In this document: positions 1 to 5,114 of the stretch, in pieces
Layout: every line of letters begins with the position of its first letter
Numbering within the stretch: the first letter of the stretch is position 1
The notes under the pieces: generated by a model
Told to the model about the DNA's origin: nothing
The model's input: only the letters and a program-made list of their open reading frames with translations
Databases searched by the model: none
Made by a program: the position numbers and the translations under genes
Source of the DNA: Rhizobiaceae bacterium
Lineage (GTDB): Bacteria > Pseudomonadota > Alphaproteobacteria > Rhizobiales > Rhizobiaceae
Assembly (NCBI GenBank): GCA_028865845.1
Contig: JAGWJK010000412.1
Coordinates: 1 to 5,114, forward strand
Length of the DNA stretch: 5,114 nucleotides
Direction of reading: 5' to 3'

Positions 1-511
1 CGCGACGATTGGTGGGCGCATTGAGCGCCAGCAATGAGGCGAGACCGTCCCAGGCGCCGCCGAGCGCGAGGCCCTGACAGATTCGGAAGGTGGCGAGCAG
101 GATGATCGCGTAGACGCCTACGTCGTTATAGCCGGGCAGGAAGCTCATCGCCGCCGTCGAACCACCGAGCAGGAACATGGCGATCGTCAGCTTGACGCCG
201 CGGCCATATTCGCGGTCGATCGCCATGAAGATGAAGGAACCGATCGGGCGGGCAATGAAGGCGAGCGAGAAAACCAGGAAGGACAGCAACGTTCCGGGAA
301 GCGGATCGACGAAGGGGAAGATCAGCTTGGGAAAAACCAGGACCGATGCGATGGCGTAAACGAAGAAATCGAAAAACTCGGACGTGCGACCGATGATCAC
401 GCCGATGGCAATATTTCCTGGGGCGACATCCTGCCGTCCATGGAGGTCGCGAACGTCGCGCTCAAGACTGGTGGATGACGGTTGTAAAGATTCATGCGTA
501 ACGCTGACCAT
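1..511 (-). CDS. MFS transporter, metabolite:H+ symporter-like (5' part, 170 residues, truncated by window edge)
   Basis: Reading the - strand from the ATG at 511-509 gives 170 residues without a stop, and the gene runs off the left edge. After a polar N-terminus of about 30 residues come four hydrophobic segments at roughly 32-60, 73-97, 108-125 and 132-153. The loop between the second and third reads AIDREYGRGVK (97-107), a variant of the MFS loop motif D-R-x-G-R-R/K. Segment four holds RICQGLALGGAW (143-154), matching the R-x-x-Q-G-x-x-x-G-G signature of the metabolite:H+ symporter (ShiA/ProP-like) group, with Ala where Glu is usual. It should be an inner-membrane secondary transporter, but the substrate cannot be read from the sequence. 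It is transcribed away from cyoA and shares its 392-base upstream region. Family confidence is high; symporter-subgroup confidence is moderate because two thirds or more of the protein is missing. Confidence 0.88.
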   Translation of the reverse strand, partial: MVSVTHESLQPSSTSLERDVRDLHGRQDVAPGNIAIGVIIGRTSEFFDFFVYAIASVLVFPKLIFPFVDPLPGTLLSFLVFSLAFIARPIGSFIFMAIDREYGRGVKLTIAMFLLGGSTAAMSFLPGYNDVGVYAIILLATFRICQGLALGGAWDGLASLLALNAPTNRR

Positions 512-521
512 GATGCGGGAG

Positions 522-526
522 CCTCC
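522..526 (-). promoter_or_regulatory. Ribosome binding site of the MFS gene
   Basis: The - strand reads GGAGG here, 10 bases before the ATG at 511. The reading frame upstream of that ATG has no other start codon before an in-frame TGA at 541-539, so this site and the ATG together fix the start of the transporter. A second, stronger purine run (GGAGGAG, 548-542) lies further upstream in front of an out-of-frame ATG; see findings. Confidence 0.7.
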
Positions 527-563
527 CTCTCCATACGGTCACTCCTCCACGAGTTCCCGTAGA

Positions 564-605
564 ATCAAGATGTTGATCAAACTTACGAACTTATCAAGTG
601 TTGAC
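564..605. repeat. Cluster of TTGAT/ATCAA half-sites in the divergent region
   Basis: ATCAA occurs at 564-568, 576-580 and 593-597, TTGAT at 573-577, and TTGAC at 601-605. The first ATCAA and the TTGAT form a perfect 5-base-arm dyad with a 4-base centre (564-577), which overlaps the palindrome TTGATCAA (573-580). ACTT-ATC-AAGT (589-599) is a further small dyad. The half-sites look like those of FNR/FixK-family regulators, but none are arranged in the canonical TTGAT-N4-ATCAA order. A regulator-binding role is inference. Confidence 0.35.
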
Positions 606-737
606 CGTGGAAATAATTCGCAAATTAGCGGTCGGTTCCAGTAATTGCGCCTTTGTGAACGCAATGATGCCCTGATGTCCTATCGACGGTAGCCATTTCC
701 GCCGATCTCAGTATATTAGTCGCGCCCAAAGCAACCG

Positions 738-778
738 ATCGATGGAAAACCTTCTGGATTTCTCAAGATTTTCCCGAT
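738..778. repeat. Imperfect inverted repeat upstream of cyoA
   Basis: The left arm ATCG(AT)GGAAAA (738-749) is the reverse complement of the right arm TTTTCCCGAT (769-778) apart from a two-base insertion, with 19 bases between the arms. It lies 126-166 bases before the cyoA start, where it could be a protein-binding dyad or a weak leader hairpin. Nothing else in the sequence supports a function. Confidence 0.3.
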
Positions 779-805
779 AGGTGAAGTTGCGTCCGCTATT
801 GCATT

Positions 806-827
806 GCACCCAAGCTTGCTGCGGTGC
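806..827. repeat. Short inverted repeat in the cyoA leader
   Basis: GCACC (806-810) and GGTGC (823-827) are exact reverse complements flanking 12 bases that contain the palindrome CAAGCTTG (811-818). It lies about 76 bases before the cyoA start. No U-run follows, so it is not a terminator. It may be an operator or a chance repeat. Confidence 0.22.
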
Positions 828-903
828 GACGAAACACCTCATATCGTTCATGACCGCCGTCCTTTAGTCGCGGTGAGGTCAATAACAAAAAGAGCTTTGA
901 GAC

Positions 904-2004
904 GTGCCAAGACTATCGAAGATTTTCAGCCGCTTATCTGTCCTCCCGCTCATTTTGCTGCTCTCGGGCTGCAACATGGTGGTGATGGATCCCTCCGGCG
1001 ATATCGCCGTGCAGCAACGCGACCTTATCGTCGTCTCGACCGTCCTGATGCTGATCATCATCATACCGGTGATCTTCCTCACTCTGTTCTTCGCCTGGAG
1101 ATACCGCCACTCGAACAACGCGGCGGCTTATGATCCCGAGTGGCATCACTCCACGCGCCTCGAACTGGTGATCTGGTCGGCTCCGCTCGCCATCATCATC
1201 GCGCTCGGCGCGGTGACCTGGATCAGCACCCATCAGCTGGACCCCTACCGCCCGCTCGATCGCGTCAACGTCGGCAAGCCGATCACGACCACCACGAGAG
1301 CGATCAACGTTCAGGTCGTCGCGCTCGACTGGAAGTGGCTGTTCTTCTACCCCGACCTCGGCATCGCCACGGTCAACGAGATGGCAGCACCCGTGGATGC
1401 GCCGATCAATTTCAGCATCACGTCGTCGTCGGTGATGAACTCCTTCTTCATTCCCGCGCTCGCCGGCCAGATCTACGCCATGCCGGGCATGGAAACGAAG
1501 CTGCACGCGGTCATCAACAAGCCCGGCGAATACCAGGGCTTGTCGGCCAACTACAGCGGCGCCGGCTTCTCGCATATGCGCTTCAAGTTCCACGGTCTGA
1601 ACCAGGCGGATTTCGACCAATGGGTTCAGAAGGTGAAGACTGATGGTACCGCCCTCGGCCGTCAGGAATACCTGGCGCTTGCCAAGCCGAGCGAGCAGGA
1701 ACCGGTGCGCTACTTCAATGCCGTCGACAAGGATCTGTTCAACGCCATCCTCAACATGTGCGCCGATCCGAGCAAGATGTGCCTCAGCGAAATGATGATG
1801 ATCGACGCCAAGGGCGGCGCCGGCAAGGAAAGCCAGGAAAATCGCGAGCGTCTGATCTACGACAATCGCGATGCGGATGCTGCCGACGTCACGCCGGTCA
1901 ATGCCAGCGCGCCTGCGGCTCACGACATGAAGTCCATGCCGGGCATGGACATGGGCAACGGTTCATCGAGCGGCTCCGCTCCGGCCTCCCAGCCGAGCAA
2001 CTGA
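904..2004 (+). CDS. cyoA: Cytochrome o ubiquinol oxidase subunit II (CyoA), lipoprotein
   Basis: This 366-residue protein is subunit II of the bo3-type quinol oxidase in the inner membrane. It has a lipoprotein signal peptide with lipobox LSGC (Cys23), membrane helices at about 41-64 and 86-109, and a periplasmic cupredoxin-fold domain including DWKWLFFYP (142-150). The CuA ligand positions of cytochrome c oxidases are replaced: Asn179 for the first His, and Tyr217, Gly219, Gly221 and Met225 in the loop that normally holds C-x-E-x-C and His. This identifies a quinol oxidase. The start is GTG; an in-frame TGA at 898-900 excludes a longer form, and a later ATG (residue 25) would lose the signal peptide. 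The only ribosome site seen is a weak AGAG at 891-894. The C-terminal arm has Cys286 and Cys293, and the tail (340-350) is Met/His-rich. It is the first operon gene, separated from cyoB by 139 bases. Confidence 0.97.
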   Translation: MPRLSKIFSRLSVLPLILLLSGCNMVVMDPSGDIAVQQRDLIVVSTVLMLIIIIPVIFLTLFFAWRYRHSNNAAAYDPEWHHSTRLELVIWSAPLAIIIALGAVTWISTHQLDPYRPLDRVNVGKPITTTTRAINVQVVALDWKWLFFYPDLGIATVNEMAAPVDAPINFSITSSSVMNSFFIPALAGQIYAMPGMETKLHAVINKPGEYQGLSANYSGAGFSHMRFKFHGLNQADFDQWVQKVKTDGTALGRQEYLALAKPSEQEPVRYFNAVDKDLFNAILNMCADPSKMCLSEMMMIDAKGGAGKESQENRERLIYDNRDADAADVTPVNASAPAAHDMKSMPGMDMGNGSSSGSAPASQPSN

Positions 2005-2015
2005 ACCCGTCGCCG

Positions 2016-2052
2016 TGCTGCAGCGGGCGTCCCTGCGACGCGCGCGGCAGCA
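2016..2052 (+). promoter_or_regulatory. Strong imperfect hairpin in the cyoA-cyoB spacer
   Basis: The left arm TGCTGCAGCGGGCGTC (2016-2031) and right arm GACGCGCGCGGCAGCA (2037-2052) pair at 14 of 16 positions, with A.G and G.G mismatches, around the loop CCTGC. It starts 11 bases after the cyoA stop and is followed by GAGTTTTG. The short T-run is offset by three bases, so it resembles a leaky terminator or an mRNA-stability/processing hairpin more than a full terminator, since cyoB must be expressed with cyoA. A smaller hairpin, ACCG-ATTC-CGGT, follows at 2082-2093. The pairing is seen directly; the role is inferred. Confidence 0.55.
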
Positions 2053-2132
2053 GAGTTTTGAAGTGGCGCGAGATCTCTCGAACCGATTCCGGTCAAAGAG
2101 GTCATGCGCGGTAAACAAGATATTATAAGGAC

Positions 2133-2137
2133 AGAGG
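2133..2137 (+). promoter_or_regulatory. Ribosome binding site of cyoB
   Basis: AGAGG lies 6 bases before the ATG at 2144, and AAGGA sits just upstream at 2127-2131. It supports a start that gives CyoB about ten more N-terminal residues than the E. coli protein; the E. coli-like start would correspond to about residue 11 here, which is an Ile codon and not a start. Confidence 0.6.
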
Positions 2138-2143
2138 CGATCC

Positions 2144-4147
2144 ATGTTTTCCAACCCGGACCTCTATAAGCTCATCTTCGGTCGGCTGACGCTCGACGCG
2201 ATCCCCTACCACGAGCCGATCCTGGTCGTGACGTTCATCGGCGTCGCGATCGGCGGCATCGCGGTTCTCGGTATTCTCACCTACTTCCGCCTCTGGGGTT
2301 TCCTCTGGAAGGAATGGTTCACCAGCATCGATCACAAGAAGATCGGCGTCATGTACATCGTACTGGCCGTGATCATGCTGCTGCGCGGCTTCTCCGACGC
2401 ACTTCTGATGCGTGGACAACAGGCAATCGCCTTCAACGGCTCGGACGGCTACCTGCCGCCGCATCACTACGACCAGATCTTCACCGCGCACGGCGTGATC
2501 ATGATCTTCTTCGTGGCGATGCCGTTCGTCACGGGTCTGATGAACCTCGTCGTACCGCTGCAGATCGGCGCCCGCGACGTTTCGTTCCCGTTCCTCAACA
2601 ACTTCTCGTTCTGGATGACCACGGCCGGCGCGATCGTCATCATGATCTCGCTCTTCGTCGGCGAATTCGCCCGTACCGGTTGGCTCGCCTATCCGCCGCT
2701 CTCCGGCATCGCCTATAGCCCAGACGTCGGCGTCGACTATTACATCTGGGGTCTGCAGGTCGCGGGTATCGGAACGACGCTTTCGGGCATCAACCTGATC
2801 GCCACCATCGTCAAGATGCGTGCCCCCGGCATGACCTTCATGAAGATGCCGGTCTTCACCTGGACGTCGCTCTGCACCAACATCCTGATCGTCGCCAGCT
2901 TCCCGATCCTGACCGCCACGCTCGCACTGCTGACGCTCGACCGTTATACCGGCACGAACTTCTTCACCAACGACCTCGGCGGCAATCCGATGATGTACGT
3001 CAACCTCATCTGGATCTGGGGCCACCCGGAAGTCTACATCCTGGTCCTGCCGGCCTTCGGCGTCTTCTCCGAAGTCGTCGCCACCTTCAGCGGCAAGCGA
3101 CTGTTCGGCTACGCCTCGATGGTTTACGCCACCTGCGTCATCATGATCCTCTCCTACCTCGTCTGGCTGCACCACTTCTTCACGATGGGCTCCGGCGCGA
3201 GCGTCAACTCCTTCTTCGGCATCACGACGATGATCATCTCGATCCCGACGGGCGCCAAATTGTTCAACTGGCTGTTCACGATGTATCACGGCCGCATCCG
3301 CTACGAGACGCCGATGATGTGGACCGTCGGCTTTATGGTGACCTTCACCATCGGCGGCATGACCGGCGTCATGCTCGCGGTTCCGCCGGCTGACTTTGTC
3401 CTGCACAACTCGTTGTTCCTGATCGCCCACTTCCATAACGTGATCATCGGCGGCGTGCTCTTCGGCATGTTCGCAGGCGTCAACTACTGGTTCCCGAAGG
3501 CCTTCGGCTTCAAGCTCGATCCGTTCTGGGGCAAGCTCAGCTTCTGGTTCTGGCAGATCGGTTTCTGGTTCGCCTTCATGCCGCTCTACATTCTCGGCCT
3601 GATGGGCGTTACCCGCCGCGTCAGCCAGTTCGACGATCCGTCGCTGCAGATCTGGTTCATCATCGCGGCCTTCGGCGCCGTGCTGATCGCTGCCGGCATC
3701 GGCTGCTTCCTCGTCCAGATCGTCGTCAGCTTCATGAAGCGCGAAGAGCTGCGTGACCACACCGGCGACCCGTGGGGTGGCCGTACGCTGGAATGGTCGA
3801 CCTCGTCGCCGCCGCCGGCCTACAACTTCGCCTTTACGCCGATCGTCTACGATCACGACGCCTGGTGGGACATGAAGAACCGCGGCTACGTCAGACCGAC
3901 CGAAGGCTTCATCCCGATCCACATGCCGAAGAACACCGGCACGGGCGTCATCCTCGGCGTTCTCTCCATCGGCTTCGCATTCGGCATGATCTGGTACATC
4001 TGGTGGCTCGCCATCGTCACGTTCGTCGCGATGCTCGCCATTACGATCGGCCATACCTTCAACTACAAGCGCGACTACTACATCACCGCCGATGAGGTCG
4101 TGAGGACCGAGAACGAGCGCACCAAGCAGCTCGCAGCACAGGTATAA
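2144..4147 (+). CDS. cyoB: Cytochrome o ubiquinol oxidase subunit I (CyoB)
   Basis: This 667-residue polytopic protein is the catalytic heme-copper oxidase subunit; the E. coli protein is close in length (663). From family alignment in memory, numbering is about +10 relative to E. coli. His116 and His431 fit the low-spin heme ligands, His429 the heme o3 ligand, and His294, His343 and His344 the CuB ligands, with Tyr298 in GHPEVY (293-298) as the His-Tyr cross-link partner. D-channel residues Asn134, Asp145, Asn152/153 and Glu296 are present, as are the K-channel residues Lys372 and Thr369, so proton pumping should be intact. The ubiquinol-site residues Arg81, Asp85, His108 and Gln111 are all there, which agrees with the CuA-less CyoA. 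Arg491-Arg492 match the heme-propionate arginines. No key residue is missing. cyoC follows after 5 bases. Confidence 0.98.
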   Translation: MFSNPDLYKLIFGRLTLDAIPYHEPILVVTFIGVAIGGIAVLGILTYFRLWGFLWKEWFTSIDHKKIGVMYIVLAVIMLLRGFSDALLMRGQQAIAFNGSDGYLPPHHYDQIFTAHGVIMIFFVAMPFVTGLMNLVVPLQIGARDVSFPFLNNFSFWMTTAGAIVIMISLFVGEFARTGWLAYPPLSGIAYSPDVGVDYYIWGLQVAGIGTTLSGINLIATIVKMRAPGMTFMKMPVFTWTSLCTNILIVASFPILTATLALLTLDRYTGTNFFTNDLGGNPMMYVNLIWIWGHPEVYILVLPAFGVFSEVVATFSGKRLFGYASMVYATCVIMILSYLVWLHHFFTMGSGASVNSFFGITTMIISIPTGAKLFNWLFTMYHGRIRYETPMMWTVGFMVTFTIGGMTGVMLAVPPADFVLHNSLFLIAHFHNVIIGGVLFGMFAGVNYWFPKAFGFKLDPFWGKLSFWFWQIGFWFAFMPLYILGLMGVTRRVSQFDDPSLQIWFIIAAFGAVLIAAGIGCFLVQIVVSFMKREELRDHTGDPWGGRTLEWSTSSPPPAYNFAFTPIVYDHDAWWDMKNRGYVRPTEGFIPIHMPKNTGTGVILGVLSIGFAFGMIWYIWWLAIVTFVAMLAITIGHTFNYKRDYYITADEVVRTENERTKQLAAQV

Positions 4148-4152
4148 GACCT

Positions 4153-4782
4153 ATGACGACCCATACCGCACAGGCTCCCAAGAGCGGCGAAGCACCCGCC
4201 TTCTACTTGACCGAGGAGCACCATCCCGAAGGCAGCACCATGCTGGGCTTCTGGATCTACATCATGAGCGACTGCCTAATCTTCGCAGTGCTCTTCGCAA
4301 CCTATGCCGTGCTTAGCCACAACTACGCGGCAGGCCCGTCGCCGGCCGACCTGTTCGAACTTCCCGTCGTCGCGCTCAACACGACGATGCTGCTGCTCTC
4401 GTCCATCACCTACGGCTTTGCCATGCTGTCGATGGACAAGGACAACAAGTCCGGAACGATGATGTGGCTGGCGATCACCGGCCTCTTCGGCGCAGCCTTC
4501 ATCTATTTCGAACTGAACGAGTTCTATCACCTGATCCAGGAAGGCGCCGGCCCGCAGCGCAGCGCCTTCCTGTCGGCCTTCTTCACGCTGGTCGGCACCC
4601 ACGGTCTGCACGTCACGACCGGTATCATCTGGCTGATCACGCTGATGGTCCAGACGAGCCGGCACGGGCTGATCCCCGAGAACAAGCGCCGCCTGATGTG
4701 CCTGTCGATGTTCTGGCACTTCCTCGACGTCGTCTGGATCGGCGTGTTTTCCTTCGTCTACCTCATGGGAGTTCTCGGATGA
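4153..4782 (+). CDS. cyoC: Cytochrome o ubiquinol oxidase subunit III (CyoC)
   Basis: This 209-residue protein belongs to the heme-copper oxidase subunit III family and is full length for the five-helix CyoC form. Hydrophobic segments lie at about 30-55, 71-93, 103-128, 139-167 and 184-207. Family-typical stretches are ELNEFYHLI (120-128), [11 protein letters not shown] (144-154) and WHFLDVVWI (188-196). It has no redox centre; in the complex it packs against subunit I and helps assembly and stability. The start is five bases after the cyoB stop. Only a weak AGG (4140-4142, within the last cyoB codons) precedes it, so translation is probably coupled to cyoB. The stop overlaps the cyoD start in ATGA (4779-4782). 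Confidence 0.96.
   Translation: MTTHTAQAPKSGEAPAFYLTEEHHPEGSTMLGFWIYIMSDCLIFAVLFATYAVLSHNYAAGPSPADLFELPVVALNTTMLLLSSITYGFAMLSMDKDNKSGTMMWLAITGLFGAAFIYFELNEFYHLIQEGAGPQRSAFLSAFFTLVGTHGLHVTTGIIWLITLMVQTSRHGLIPENKRRLMCLSMFWHFLDVVWIGVFSFVYLMGVLG
4767..4771 (+). promoter_or_regulatory. Ribosome binding site of cyoD inside cyoC
   Basis: GGGAG lies 7 bases ahead of the ATG at 4779, inside the last codons of cyoC. With the ATGA stop/start overlap it settles the cyoD start and indicates translational coupling. Confidence 0.6.
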
Positions 4783-5114
4783 GCTCGAATACCAATCATT
4801 CGCATTCCGCAGACGCCCACGATCATGGTCACGGCCATGGCGGCCACGAGGCCAGCCACGGCACGTTCAAGAGCTACATGACGGGGTTCGTCCTCTCCGT
4901 CATCCTGACCGCCATCCCCTTCTGGCTGGTCATGGGCAAGGTCTTCTCCGATCCGGGCGTCACCGCTGCGATCGTCATGATCCTCGGCGCGATCCAGATC
5001 GTCGTGCACATGATCTACTTCCTGCACATGAACACCAAGTCCGAAGGCGGCTGGAACATGATGGCGCTGATCTTCACGATCGTCATCGTCGTCATCGCGC
5101 TTTCCGGCTCGCTC
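4779..5114 (+). CDS. cyoD: Cytochrome o ubiquinol oxidase subunit IV (CyoD), 3' end cut by window edge
   Basis: The window contains 112 codons with no stop. The family is about 110-130 residues, so probably only the last 10-20 residues are missing. CyoD is a small three-helix accessory subunit of the bo3 oxidase, thought to aid CuB/heme assembly and complex stability. Hydrophobic segments are at about 33-53, 62-83 and 93-112. The conserved stretches SYMTGFVLS (32-40), AIPFWLVM (45-52), [14 protein letters not shown] (81-94) and the approach to the third helix match CyoD. The N-terminus is unusually His-rich, with eight His between residues 7 and 27, and by known topology it faces the cytoplasm. 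The start overlaps the cyoC stop and has a good ribosome site. No cyoE (heme o synthase) is visible before the window ends. Confidence 0.94.
   Translation, partial: MSSNTNHSHSADAHDHGHGHGGHEASHGTFKSYMTGFVLSVILTAIPFWLVMGKVFSDPGVTAAIVMILGAIQIVVHMIYFLHMNTKSEGGWNMMALIFTIVIVVIALSGSL

Larger units (their letters stand above)
512..903. promoter_or_regulatory. Divergent control region between the MFS gene and cyoA
   Basis: This 392-base gap has no convincing full-length gene and is visibly richer in A and T than the flanking coding regions. It must hold the promoters of both the leftward transporter gene and the rightward cyo operon. I see no clean -35/-10 pair. The best + strand fragments are TTGACC at 601-606, followed about 17 bases later by a poor AATTAG-like -10, and an isolated TATATT at 712-717 with no -35 partner. 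Other structure includes a TTGAT/ATCAA cluster (564-605), a short dyad CTATC-GAC-GGTAG (680-692, one G.T pair), a bulged inverted repeat (738-778) and a short inverted repeat just ahead of cyoA (806-827). The regulatory role follows from gene orientation; transcription start sites are not visible. Confidence 0.65.

Noticed and set aside
573..597. TTGAT (573-577) and ATCAA (593-597) read as an FNR/FixK box
   Set aside because: The spacing is 15 bases instead of 4, so this pair is not a canonical operator. It is kept only as part of the half-site cluster.
177..644. Two + strand frames (177-359 and 384-644) over the transporter and its upstream region
   Set aside because: They run antisense to a clear MFS protein, have no family resemblance, and the second continues into non-coding DNA.
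712..717. TATATT as the cyoA -10 element
   Set aside because: No TTGACA-like hexamer lies 15-19 bases upstream; the nearest candidate, TCGACG at 683-688, is 23 bases away.
934..1923. A 329-codon open frame on the - strand opposite cyoA
   Set aside because: It has the same charged, low-complexity antisense composition. CyoA on the + strand is unambiguous.
904..2004. Subunit II as part of an aa3-type cytochrome c oxidase
   Set aside because: All CuA ligand positions are replaced and CyoB has the ubiquinol-site residues, so the complex is a quinol oxidase.
2016..2060. Full intrinsic terminator after cyoA
   Set aside because: The T-run is only four bases and offset from the stem by GAG, the stem has two mismatches, and cyoB downstream belongs to the same complex with no clear promoter of its own in the spacer.
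2121..2126. TATTAT ahead of cyoB as a -10 element of an internal promoter
   Set aside because: No matching -35 is found at 15-19 bases upstream, and the AT-rich stretch is adequately explained as an open ribosome-binding region.
2123..4054. A 643-codon open frame on the - strand opposite cyoB
   Set aside because: It is the antisense shadow of a GC-rich gene. The translation is dominated by Asp, Glu, Arg, His and Val with no recognisable domain, while the + strand frame carries every catalytic residue of CyoB.
4276..5027. - strand open frames opposite cyoC and cyoD
   Set aside because: These are shadows of the two subunit genes, with no domain signal.

Overview
The window holds the start of a cytochrome o (bo3-type) ubiquinol oxidase operon, cyoABCD, on the + strand. 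The 5' part of a divergently transcribed major facilitator (MFS) transporter lies on the - strand. The high-GC, C/G-ending codon use, the CyoA and CyoB sequences, and the cyo/MFS divergent arrangement suggest an alphaproteobacterium of the Rhizobium/Sinorhizobium/Agrobacterium group. That placement rests on recollection of the families, not on a search.

Layout. Positions 1-511 (-) encode the first 170 residues of an MFS transporter, cut by the window edge. Positions 512-903 are a gene-free, more AT-rich divergent control region; it has a cluster of TTGAT/ATCAA half-sites and some dyads, but no promoter I can assign with confidence. Then come cyoA (904-2004, GTG start, lipoprotein subunit II), a 139-base spacer with a strong imperfect hairpin, cyoB (2144-4147, subunit I with all heme, CuB and proton-channel residues), cyoC (4153-4782, subunit III) and cyoD (4779-5114, subunit IV, cut by the right edge). 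cyoB, cyoC and cyoD are nearly contiguous or overlapping. cyoA stands apart from them.

How they work together. CyoABCD forms one inner-membrane complex that oxidises ubiquinol, reduces O2 to water and pumps protons. CyoB carries low-spin heme, heme o3 and CuB. CyoA supplies a cupredoxin-fold domain whose CuA ligands are all replaced, which marks it as a quinol oxidase and not a cytochrome c oxidase. CyoC and CyoD are accessory membrane subunits. A heme o synthase (cyoE) would be needed but is not in the window.

Novelty. This is an ordinary respiratory operon and I see no undescribed system. The points most worth a second look are the cyoA-cyoB hairpin, the half-site cluster in the divergent spacer, a possible overlapping leader ORF ahead of the transporter, and the metal-binding-like tails of CyoA (Met-rich) and CyoD (His-rich).
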